The notes under the pieces were generated by a model. The model was not told the origin of the DNA. It saw only the letters and a program-made list of their open reading frames with translations, and searched no databases. The position numbers and the translations under genes are program-made. This document shows, piece after piece, positions 26,367 to 33,920 of a stretch of 64,000 nucleotides of DNA; positions within the stretch are counted from its first letter, which is position 1; each line of letters starts with the position of its first letter. The DNA is from an uncultured Bacteroidales bacterium (GTDB taxonomy: Bacteria; Bacteroidota; Bacteroidia; Bacteroidales; UBA932), in contig ONEF01000001.1 of NCBI GenBank assembly GCA_900316795.1, positions 145,632 to 209,631 on the forward strand. Reading direction: 5' to 3'.

Positions 26367-28031
26367 TTATCCTTTGTCCCTGATGGCTTTCAGCTGCTCT
26401 ATGTACTTTTGGTCTTTCCACAGGCGCGGAACCTTGTTCTGTCCTCCTGTTTTTCCTCGGCTTTCCATCCATTTGTAGAAGGTTCCGGGAGCCAAAGGAA
26501 GGATTCTGAGCCGTTGCATGGTTGAGCCTGGAGAACGCTTGGCTTCATAGTCCGAATTGACCTTCTGGATTTCCTGGTCCAGAACATCGGCGAATTCGTC
26601 CACGGCTTTCTGGCTGAAGTCCGGACTGTCAGGATTGCGGAGAGGGTCTTTGAACTCAATGGCCCACAGATGGAATCCTTGTACGAGAGCGCTCTTTGGA
26701 GAAGCAGACTCGCCCACGCTCATGAACTGCGGTGCGGCCGTGTAGTCCGTGATTTGGAGCCCGCATTTTGCTGAAGCCGCGGCAATGGCCTGCTCGGCGT
26801 TGTTTATCATCAGCTCCTCACCGAAGGCGTTGATGAACATCTTTGTCCTTCCGGTAACAATCAGGCGGTATGGATTTGTGGAAGTGAACCTTACAAGGTC
26901 TTCCGGCATATATCTCCAGAGTCCGCCGACGGTGGATATGACAATGGCGTAGTCTATGCCGGTCTGCACGCCCTCGAGCGGCACTATGCAGGAGTTGTCT
27001 CCCTCAAGGGCGTCGTTGAACTTGCTGAACGGGATGAACTCGTAGAAAATGCCGTTGTTTACGGTCAGAAGCATGCCGTTCCCGCCTTCGAGAGTGTCCT
27101 GGAAGGCAAAGTAGCCTTCAGAGGCGTTGTAGTTCTCCAGATAGTGCATGTTGTCAGACGGAATCAGTTTCCTGTAGATTTCACGGTAAGGCTCAAAGCT
27201 GATGCCTCCGTGCATGAACAGTTCCATCTGGGGCCACACTTCCAGCAGGTTGCTCTTGCCTGTATATTCCAGAACCTTGTTCATCAGTACCAGGTTCCAG
27301 CTCGGAACGCCTGAGAAGTTGGAAACGTTTTTCCTTGTGCTTTCCTTGCAGATCAGATCCACTTTTGTCTTGAAGTCCGCAACCAGAGCCGTCTTTTTTG
27401 AAGGAGTGCGGAGAAGTTCCACCGCAGCTGGAGAATTGCTCAGCATCACGGCCGACAGGTCTCCGTCAAACACATTGCTCCCGCCCCGATGTCTTGACAC
27501 CGTATTGTCTGCATGAACGCTTTTTGCTTCAACTCCTCCGGCAAGGACATCAGGAGCCACGCTTCCACCGAGAGTCAGGGCGTAGGAAGAAAAGATGCGG
27601 CTGTCCGGGTTGAGATGCACATAGTTGAAGAGCATCATCTTCATTCCCTTGAAGTGCGTTCCGTAAAGAGAGTCTTTGGTTATAGGGATGAACTTGCTCT
27701 TGTCTGAAGAAGTTCCGCTGGACTTGGCAAACCATCTGACTTTCTGGTTCCAGAGTACATAGTCCTCTCCCTGTCTTATGCGGGTGATGTATGGAGCTAT
27801 GTCGTCATATTTTGAAAGCTTTACACGCTTTTGAAAATCGCTGAGGCTGTGTATGGAGTCAAAATCTCTCTCTCTGCCGAAGATGGTCTGCCGCCCGCCT
27901 TCCATCAGTTTCCCGAACACTTTCTGCTGCAGTTCAGGGGCTTTTGTGAGGCTTTGCTCCACTTCTTTCAGAAACCCCCGGCCCCAGGCCAGGACGGCTT
28001 TGTTAATTATCCTTGCGGTTTGCTTTCCCAT
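26367..28031 (-). CDS. GH3-family acyl-adenylating protein
   Basis: 554 residues spanning the complete GH3 domain. It has the conserved WFAKSSGTSSDKSKFIP phosphate-binding loop, YNASEGYFAFQD, and the C-terminal RLIVTGRTKMFINAFGEELMI hinge. In plants GH3 enzymes conjugate amino acids to jasmonate or auxin; bacterial members occur widely in Bacteroidetes with unknown acid and amine substrates. It is same-strand with the LuxE-like gene downstream (about 120 bp, repeat-filled) and 17 bp after the S41 protease, suggesting one transcription unit. Confidence 0.88.
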   Translation of the reverse strand: MGKQTARIINKAVLAWGRGFLKEVEQSLTKAPELQQKVFGKLMEGGRQTIFGRERDFDSIHSLSDFQKRVKLSKYDDIAPYITRIRQGEDYVLWNQKVRWFAKSSGTSSDKSKFIPITKDSLYGTHFKGMKMMLFNYVHLNPDSRIFSSYALTLGGSVAPDVLAGGVEAKSVHADNTVSRHRGGSNVFDGDLSAVMLSNSPAAVELLRTPSKKTALVADFKTKVDLICKESTRKNVSNFSGVPSWNLVLMNKVLEYTGKSNLLEVWPQMELFMHGGISFEPYREIYRKLIPSDNMHYLENYNASEGYFAFQDTLEGGNGMLLTVNNGIFYEFIPFSKFNDALEGDNSCIVPLEGVQTGIDYAIVISTVGGLWRYMPEDLVRFTSTNPYRLIVTGRTKMFINAFGEELMINNAEQAIAAASAKCGLQITDYTAAPQFMSVGESASPKSALVQGFHLWAIEFKDPLRNPDSPDFSQKAVDEFADVLDQEIQKVNSDYEAKRSPGSTMQRLRILPLAPGTFYKWMESRGKTGGQNKVPRLWKDQKYIEQLKAIRDKG

Positions 28032-28048
28032 ACAAGATATGTTTTGTC

Positions 28049-29938
28049 TTATTTGCCTGCTTGTTGTACTTCTGCGCTTGTCTCAAGAGCATTCCACTCG
28101 GCTACGGCCCTCCAGAGCTGAATGTCAAAGTCCAGGATGTGGCGGATCCTTGGCGCGGTGAGAGCGTATTTCTGGATGATTTCCTCTTCCACAAGAGGCT
28201 GTATTTCATCGCGATGAAGATTCAGGACCTCCTCCTTTGAAAGCTTTACCTTGGAGGACAGAAGGTCATAGGTCTCCTGATTCTTGTCATAAATGCCTTC
28301 CTCCTTAGCTTCCCTGACCATCTGGTCAAAGATGATTTCCGCAGAAGAACGGTGGTCGAACTTCTTGCCGGAGGCATACTTTACAAAGTCCTCATATTCA
28401 GAGTCCGTCAGGCGGAAAGCTCCTGCCGTTTCCGTTTGCTGAGAAGCTCCTGCCGTTTCCGTTTGCTGAGAAGCTCCGGCGGTTTCCCGGGAGGTGAACT
28501 GCGGAACAGCAGGATGTTTGCGGTAGAACTCCACCGCATAATCTTCCAGGATGCCGCTCAGGCTCAGAGCCAGGGTAGGGCGGCTGTAGGTACGGCCTCT
28601 GACTTCTTTGTCAGGGGTGATTCCTCCACCGTCGTAAACCGTGCGTCCGTTCCTTGTCTTGAAGGCTTTTTTCAGAGAATCCGGAACAGACCCGACGCTA
28701 CCGTCAGAGTTCCGGTGCGCATAGTCCATAATCTGGATGCATCTGCCGCTTGGCGTGTAGTATTTGGCGATTGTGAGTTTGAGCTTGCCGTTATAGCCGA
28801 CAGGCCGGAAACTCTGCACCAGACCTTTGCCATAAGTACGGGTTCCCATTATCGTTGCCCTGTCCAGGTCCTGGAGAGCACCGGCAACAATCTCGGAAGA
28901 AGATGCTGATGAAGAGTTGGCCATGACCAGCAGAGGAATCAAAGTATCCACAGGTTCCTTGCTGGTTACGCAGGTGAAATTGCTTCCCTCGCCCCTTCCG
29001 CGGGCTGTGGCAACCAACGTTCCCTTAGGAACGAACAAAGACACTATATTGACGGCTTCGTCCATAAGTCCGCCGCCGTTGCCTCTGAGGTCCAGAACAA
29101 TCCTCTTTGCCCCTTGCTGCTTGAGGTCTATCAGCGCCTTCTTAACGTCCTCGCTTCCGTTGAGAGTAAAACTGCTGAGCTTGATATATCCAGTAGCGAT
29201 GTCTTGGAAGAAAGAGTTTGAGTCTATGTCATCGGTCTTGGTTCCAGATGTGTCTATGTGACCTGAGAACAAAGCCTTGAACGATGCAGGCCGTTTCAGT
29301 ATTCCGTAATAAGGAACATCTGATGTGTGGACCTTGTCTCTAGTGACCGTCTTTTCAACAACCTCTCCGGTGCGGCCTTTCTTTATCGTGAACTTGACCT
29401 GAGTCCCCGGGTTGCCCCTCATCTTCTTGCTGCACTCGTCAACGGAGAGTTTGCTGATGTCCTGCCCGTCTATCTTCATTATGATGTCCCCGGGTTCTAT
29501 TTTGAACTTCACGGCAGGGGAGTTTTCGTAGGTCTGCATTATCATCACTCCCAGGGAATCCTTGCGGATTGTAGCGCCAATGCCACCGTAAGAGGCTGTT
29601 GTCATCAGCTCAATGGACTCCTCGTCCTCCTGCGGAACATATTCCGTATAGGGGTCTATGGATTCCAGCATGGCATCAATCCCGTAGTTGACCAGCTTGG
29701 AAAAATCTATGGTGTCCACATATTCAGTAGCCAGAGTCTTCAGGATGTTGTTTTGAATCTCAAGCCCTTGCAAAAGCTTGAAGTTGCGGCTCTGGGCCAT
29801 GGAGCCCGACGGGCAGAAAAGCAGCAGAGCCAAAGCCAATGTCAGCGCAGGAACTATTCTTCTTCCCACTCCTCCGGAACCAAATCTGACAGCATCCGGC
29901 CCTCCGGAAACCTTCCTTGAACAATAAAAATCAGACAT
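28049..29938 (-). CDS. S41 carboxy-terminal processing protease (PDZ)
   Basis: 629 residues from the ATG at 29938 (MSDFYCS). An N-terminal membrane/signal helix (about 28-48) is followed by a PDZ domain (about 105-190, GDIIMKIDGQDISKLSVDEC). The peptidase core has the catalytic Ser in MANSSSASSSEIVAGAL and the Lys in GTRTYGKGLVQSFRP, typical of CtpA-type enzymes, which trim envelope proteins in the periplasm. Between the core and the C-terminal helices lies an insertion of TAGASQQTE units (about 482-508) encoded by tandem DNA. Confidence 0.93.
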   Translation of the reverse strand: MSDFYCSRKVSGGPDAVRFGSGGVGRRIVPALTLALALLLFCPSGSMAQSRNFKLLQGLEIQNNILKTLATEYVDTIDFSKLVNYGIDAMLESIDPYTEYVPQEDEESIELMTTASYGGIGATIRKDSLGVMIMQTYENSPAVKFKIEPGDIIMKIDGQDISKLSVDECSKKMRGNPGTQVKFTIKKGRTGEVVEKTVTRDKVHTSDVPYYGILKRPASFKALFSGHIDTSGTKTDDIDSNSFFQDIATGYIKLSSFTLNGSEDVKKALIDLKQQGAKRIVLDLRGNGGGLMDEAVNIVSLFVPKGTLVATARGRGEGSNFTCVTSKEPVDTLIPLLVMANSSSASSSEIVAGALQDLDRATIMGTRTYGKGLVQSFRPVGYNGKLKLTIAKYYTPSGRCIQIMDYAHRNSDGSVGSVPDSLKKAFKTRNGRTVYDGGGITPDKEVRGRTYSRPTLALSLSGILEDYAVEFYRKHPAVPQFTSRETAGASQQTETAGASQQTETAGAFRLTDSEYEDFVKYASGKKFDHRSSAEIIFDQMVREAKEEGIYDKNQETYDLLSSKVKLSKEEVLNLHRDEIQPLVEEEIIQKYALTAPRIRHILDFDIQLWRAVAEWNALETSAEVQQAGK

Positions 29939-29963
29939 AAATGTTTTGTTGTTTCGTATCTTC

Positions 29964-29991
29964 CAAAAATAATAAACTTTTGCTAACTTTG
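29964..29991. promoter_or_regulatory. Divergent -7 boxes, S41 protease / rdgB
   Basis: Minus-strand TATTTTTG (29971 to 29964), 25 bp before the protease start. Plus-strand TAACTTTG (29984-29991) would give a leader of about 90 nt ahead of rdgB. Confidence 0.5.
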
Positions 29992-30001
29992 AGCAAGCAA
30001 C

Positions 30002-30044
30002 CAAAGTGCATGGCTTTTTCGGCAAGCAAACCGAAGGCACTTTG
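30002..30044 (+). promoter_or_regulatory. Structured leader hairpin before rdgB
   Basis: CAAAGTGC (30002-30009) pairs with GCACTTTG (30037-30044), enclosing a second stem TTCGG (30018-30022) / CCGAA (30031-30035). It falls inside the inferred 5' leader of rdgB. No riboswitch class is recognised. Confidence 0.35.
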
Positions 30045-30088
30045 CGTTTGTACTGTTTGTTGGTCACCTTGCAACTAAAACTTTTTGT

Positions 30089-30682
30089 ATGGAACTTATA
30101 TTTGCAACGGGCAACCCCCATAAACTCAAAGAAGCATCAGATATACTGGGCAAAGGTGTTACACTAATTATGCCAAAGAAGCTTGGCTACAAAGGAGAAA
30201 TACCGGAAACCGGTGCAACGATTGATGCAAATTCCAAGATGAAGTGCCAGTTTATCTGGAACAAGTTCAACAAGACCTGCTTTGCTGATGATACCGCTCT
30301 GGAGGTGGAGTCCTTGGGAGGTGCACCGGGGGTTTATTCCGCCAGATATGCAGGCGAAGGCCATGATGATGCCGCCAACAGGGCCAAGCTTCTGGACGAA
30401 CTCACCAAAGTTGACCGCCGGAAGAAGAACATCCGCGCGGCCAGATTCCGTACGGTGGTGACTCTCATCCACAAAGGTACTCTTTATACTTTCGAGGGGA
30501 CGATGAAAGGAACAATCGCTGAGAAAGAAAGCGGAGAAGGAGGGTTCGGATATGATTCAATTTTCATCCCGGACGGTTGCAGCTGCACCTTTGCAGAGAT
30601 GAGCGAAAATCAGAAAAACGCCATCTCCCATAGGGGTATCGCGATGAGGAAACTGGCCAACTTCCTTTCCCGCCTGAAGTAG
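30089..30682 (+). CDS. rdgB: RdgB/HAM1 non-canonical purine NTP pyrophosphatase
   Basis: 197 residues, full length for the family. The signature ELIFATGNPHKLKEA opens the protein, FADDTALEVESLGGAPGVYSARYAG carries the metal-binding acidic pair, and GGFGYDSIF plus SHRGIAMRKL close the active site. The enzyme hydrolyses ITP/dITP/XTP to the monophosphate, keeping deaminated purines out of nucleic acids. Confidence 0.95.
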   Translation: MELIFATGNPHKLKEASDILGKGVTLIMPKKLGYKGEIPETGATIDANSKMKCQFIWNKFNKTCFADDTALEVESLGGAPGVYSARYAGEGHDDAANRAKLLDELTKVDRRKKNIRAARFRTVVTLIHKGTLYTFEGTMKGTIAEKESGEGGFGYDSIFIPDGCSCTFAEMSENQKNAISHRGIAMRKLANFLSRLK

Positions 30683-30869
30683 AACCCGGCCATACTGCAT
30701 AGCAGCAGCCCACCCCAAACTACTACTCAGCAAAAAAGCCCGGCAGCCGCCCAACAAAACAACCAGTTACCAACAGAAACACACTGCAGAACAACCAACG
30801 CAAAGCACCTCACATTGACGGCAAGGAAGCTTTTCCTGCAATGTTTCTTCAATGCACTTGACAACATAA

Positions 30870-31673
30870 ATGCTTACCAAAAGCCGCATCATAGTCCTTC
30901 ATACAATTAAGCACTCCGACTCAGGAATGGTTGTGCAGTGCTATTCTGATGTCAAGGGCCGCACCTCCTGCTACTTCTACGCCCGGGGAAAAAACTCCAG
31001 AAGCACTATGATGTTCCCGCTCAGCCTGCTGGACGTGGTTCTTCATTCACGGCATCAGGAAGGAAGTTCCATGCCGTTGATAAAGGAAGCAGTGCCAGCT
31101 ATCCCGCTCCCTAACCTGAAGACCGATATACGCAAAGGTGCCATATCCATATTCATGTGCGAGCTGCTGCTGAAAACCGTCAAGGAAAGCAGTCCGGATC
31201 CCAATCTTTTTGCTTTCCTGTCCAACTCCATTATGCTTCTTGAAGCCGTGGACGAAGGTGTGGAGAACTTCCACCTTCACTTTGCAGTGAACTTGTGCAA
31301 GATCTTGGGTTATATGCCGGAAGACAACTACTCCGGACCGTCCGTCCAACCCCAACCACACGCTCAGCCGCCCCTGCAAACCAACAAAGTAGCAGTATCA
31401 CCCCCCTCCACCATCTCAGAATCCCGTCCACACTTCAATTTTACAACAGGGAAATTTACCCACGATTACTCCGAAGCATTCTGCTTCCAGCCGGAAGAAT
31501 CCCTGCTGCTGCACCAGATAATGTCCACCCCGCTGGCCGAGCTCCAGGAGATCAAATGCAGCGGCCAGATGCGCAACCGCTTCCTGGGCAAGATCATAGA
31601 CTATCTTTCCTTCCACACATCGCTGAGGACAGAACTCAAATCCCTTGCCGTCCTCCGCGAACTTTTCGCCTGA
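30870..31673 (+). CDS. recO: DNA repair protein RecO
   Basis: 267 residues. An N-terminal OB fold (RIIVLHTIKHSDSGMVVQCYS) and the helical C-terminal part (FNFTTGKFTH, LLLHQIM, LRTELKSLAVLRELF) are as in Bacteroidetes RecO. RecO loads RecA with RecR in gap repair. The zinc-finger region is replaced or interrupted by a Pro/Gln/Ser-rich stretch (about 155-187) without Cys pairs. No separate promoter is obvious; it may be read through from rdgB, 187 nt upstream. Confidence 0.85.
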   Translation: MLTKSRIIVLHTIKHSDSGMVVQCYSDVKGRTSCYFYARGKNSRSTMMFPLSLLDVVLHSRHQEGSSMPLIKEAVPAIPLPNLKTDIRKGAISIFMCELLLKTVKESSPDPNLFAFLSNSIMLLEAVDEGVENFHLHFAVNLCKILGYMPEDNYSGPSVQPQPHAQPPLQTNKVAVSPPSTISESRPHFNFTTGKFTHDYSEAFCFQPEESLLLHQIMSTPLAELQEIKCSGQMRNRFLGKIIDYLSFHTSLRTELKSLAVLRELFA

Positions 31674-31725
31674 CCGCGACAAAGCTCACTTCCAACGGCC
31701 CCCATCTCCACATCCCATCCTACCT

Positions 31726-31836
31726 TCCCCCTCTTTATCATCCCCCTCTCTATTATCCCCCTCTCTATTATCCCCCTCTCTATCATCCCCATCTCTCCCA
31801 CCTCCATCTCCACCTCCATCTCCATCCCCATCCCAT
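31726..31836. repeat. 15-bp pyrimidine tandem repeat
   Basis: Five consecutive 15-bp units of the form TCCCCCTCTCTATTA (31726-31800) decay into CCTCCATCTCCA units up to about 31836. No coding potential. It is strongly strand-asymmetric (C/T on plus). Together with the element at 31895 it fills the 446-bp gap after recO. Confidence 0.85.
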
Positions 31837-31894
31837 CTCCCCGTCCCCAGCACTGCGATTGGTGATATTTTGATTATTGATTTCTTTCAACGCC

Positions 31895-32011
31895 GGGCCC
31901 GTTTTTCGCAATAGACTGATACTCAGCGATATATTAACTTGAAGGGGGCGTAAAACAACACCCCTTCAAGTAAGCAAAGCATTGATGTACAGACATTTCC
32001 AAGAAACGCCC
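31895..32011. mobile_element. REPIN/MITE-like palindromic element A
   Basis: 117 bp. The outer ends are inverted (GGGCCCGTTTTT at 31895, AAGAAACGCCC at 32001-32011). The centre is a perfect 11-bp palindromic stem, ACTTGAAGGGG (31937-31947) and CCCCTTCAAGT (31961-31971). The order and spacing (GACTGATA before, TAAG..ATTGAT after the stem) match elements B and C downstream of the transposase. It lies 110 bp upstream of the transposase start. Confidence 0.65.
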
Positions 32012-32119
32012 AAAAGGAGGTCAACCCAAACAAAACGTATGTTTTGACGTTTTGGCAACTGCTTTCGATGAACCTGGCTTATATTTGCTCAGCTGCAATT
32101 ATGGTGTAGGGAAATAGTT

Positions 32120-32860
32120 ATGTTAGGGAGAGGAGAAATGGATAGACAGTTGTTCTATCATGTCTATCAAAGGAGTTTGGACAAAAGCGTTGTTTTCAAG
32201 ACATCTCTTGACGCGCTGTTTTTTGTGTCGATACTGTTTGTAAAGGCGCGTTGCTACAAAGTATCCATACCGGCATTGTGTCTGATGGACAATCATTTTC
32301 ACATTCTTGCAAGAGTCCATTCTGAAAGCAGTCTTGATCCATTTGTCTCAGAATCGGTATCCTTGTTTACAAGACTTTACAACAAAGAGCATTTAAGAAG
32401 AGGCTCTCTCTTCAAGGGACCTTTTGGAAAAGCTTTAAAGATGACAGACAAGTATATAAGGAATTGTATCTCGTACATCAACAATAATCCGGTAGAAGCT
32501 AAAAAGTGCAGTCGCATAGAAGATTATGTCTGGAATTTCACGGCATATTATTGTAACGATTATGCTTTTTCCCGTCCTGTAGTAGTAAGGAAAGCAAGTT
32601 ATAGGCTAAAGCAACGCTGGTACGAGGTAAAGGATTTGTCAGCGACAAACAAGCCGCTGAACTACACATTGCTCAGGCATTTGTTCGAAAGTTTGTCGGA
32701 GCAGGAGGCCCTGCAACTGAGAGACTTGCTGATATCTCGTTGTAATCCTTTAGACTATGATTGCTTCATCAGATATTTCGGAACATACGAAAAGGCTTTG
32801 GTCGCGATAAACTCTTTTACCGGTTCTGAGCACCAGTTGAAGGAGGATGACCGTCGGTAA
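32120..32860 (+). CDS. REP-associated tyrosine transposase (Y1/HUH)
   Basis: 246 residues. The HUH metal motif is in SIPALCLMDNHFHILARV. The catalytic Tyr is expected in KYIRNCISYINNNPVEA, with RRGSLFKGPFGKAL before it, the typical RAYT/IS200-like order. RAYTs mobilise or maintain short palindromic REP sequences and are usually single-copy domesticated genes rather than IS transposases. The C-terminus (HQLKEDDRR) is encoded by the first unit of the 46-bp tandem array. Flanking palindromic elements at 31895, 33336 and 33626 are the probable substrates. Confidence 0.85.
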   Translation: MLGRGEMDRQLFYHVYQRSLDKSVVFKTSLDALFFVSILFVKARCYKVSIPALCLMDNHFHILARVHSESSLDPFVSESVSLFTRLYNKEHLRRGSLFKGPFGKALKMTDKYIRNCISYINNNPVEAKKCSRIEDYVWNFTAYYCNDYAFSRPVVVRKASYRLKQRWYEVKDLSATNKPLNYTLLRHLFESLSEQEALQLRDLLISRCNPLDYDCFIRYFGTYEKALVAINSFTGSEHQLKEDDRR

Positions 32861-33119
32861 GAGTGTAATGGCTGAGAACCAGTTGAAGGAGGAAGACCGG
32901 CGGTAAAGGTGTAATGGCTGAGAACCAGTTGAAGGAGGAAGACCGGCGGTAAGGGTGTAATGGCTGAGAACCAGTTGAAGGAGGAAGACCGGCGGTAAGG
33001 GTGTAATGGCTGAGAACCAAGTGAAGGAGGATGACCGGGAGTAAGGGTGTAATGGCTGAGCACCAGTTGAAGGAGGATGACTGGGGGGTAAGGGTGTAAT
33101 GGCTGAGAACCAGGTGCCA
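32827..33119. repeat. 46-bp tandem array starting inside the transposase gene
   Basis: Units begin at 32827, 32873, 32919, 32965, 33011 and 33057, with a partial seventh at 33104. Each contains TGAGAACCAGTTGAAGGAGG or a close variant and GTAATGGC. The first unit supplies the last codons and stop of the transposase. Units 3 and 4 are identical. Confidence 0.9.
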
Positions 33120-33335
33120 GATGGTGGCGGTTGGAAGCGGAATGATGGAGCGTTTCTCGGGGTGTAATAAAGGTGTTTGAAACGAGCTGTTTGAAATGTG
33201 TTAGTTTGAAATGTGTTGTTGGTGTTGGCGGTTGGTTGGTTGATTGGAAATGTGGTGTTGGGGCTGTTGGTTAGGTGGTTGGAGACGTGGTGTTGGAGAA
33301 GTGTTGTTGATGTTGGTGGTTGTTTGGGTGGAAAT

Positions 33336-33451
33336 GGGGCGTTTTTGATAAGTGTCTGATAGTAAGTAATATAAAACATTGAGGGGTAGCGAAAACTACC
33401 ACCCCTCAAGTATGTAAGTAATTGATTCTATGTTGTTTGTAAGAAACGCCC
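33336..33451. mobile_element. REPIN/MITE-like palindromic element B
   Basis: 116 bp from GGGGCGTTTTT to AAGAAACGCCC (terminal inverted repeats). The central hairpin is TTGAGGGG (33379-33386) / CCCCTCAA (33402-33409). Same design and length as A and C. Confidence 0.7.
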
Positions 33452-33625
33452 TACGCCCCCTGTTTAGTAGTAAGGGGTGTTGGTGGTTGGTTGGTTGATT
33501 GGAAATGTGTTGTTGGAGCTGGTGGTTGTTTGGTTGGAGACGTGTAGTTGGGGCTAGTGTTTGTTTGGTTGGAGACGTGCTGTTGGAGAAGTGTTGTTGG
33601 GGTTGGTGGTTGTTTGGGTGGAAAT

Positions 33626-33741
33626 GGGGTGTTTTTGATAAGTGTCTGATAGTAAGTAATATAAAACATTGAGGGGCGGCGAAAACCACCACCCCTCAAG
33701 TATGTAAGTAATTGATTCTATGTTGTTTGTAAGAAACGCCC
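33626..33741. mobile_element. REPIN/MITE-like palindromic element C
   Basis: 116 bp, nearly identical to B. The central hairpin is TTGAGGGG (33669-33676) / CCCCTCAA (33692-33699), and the right end AAGAAACGCCC is at 33731-33741. The loop has changed TAG/CTA to CGG/CCA, a partly compensatory change. Confidence 0.7.
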
Positions 33742-33890
33742 TCTATTTAGTTCTATGCTGTTTTAAGAAACGCTCTCCGTTTAGCTTTGAGCTGTTTTTA
33801 AGAAACGCTCTCCGTTTAGCTTTGAGCTGTTTGTGAGAAACGCCCTCTGCTTGTCTTTGAGACGTTTTGTAAGAAATGCCCTATGCCCCC
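33731..33890. repeat. 35-bp tandem repeat built on the element end
   Basis: About five units, each starting AAGAAACGC(C/T)CTC and containing TTTAGCTTTGAGCTGTTT, run from the right end of element C to about 33890. The terminal inverted repeat of the element seems to have been amplified locally. Confidence 0.75.
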
Positions 33891-33920
33891 CCTGTTTAGT
33901 AGTAGGGGGGGCGGCGGTGT

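Larger units (their letters stand above)
33220..33741. repeat. About 290-bp imperfect direct duplication
   Basis: The stretch ending at 33451 is repeated with its end at 33741. Each copy is a G/T-rich part (GGTTGGTTGGTTGATTGG, then TTGTTTGGTTGGAGACGTG-type units) followed by a 116-bp palindromic element. The two elements are almost identical, so the duplication is recent. Confidence 0.8.

Noticed and set aside
32827..33119. Possible CRISPR array or coding repeat downstream of the transposase
   Set aside because: Units are contiguous and near-identical with no spacers; 46 bp is not a multiple of three and the frames crossing it encode only repeats.
32750..33692. Several minus-strand open frames rich in Pro/Thr/Asn/Gln
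   Set aside because: They are translations of the G/T-rich repeats and of the transposase antisense; no conserved pattern.
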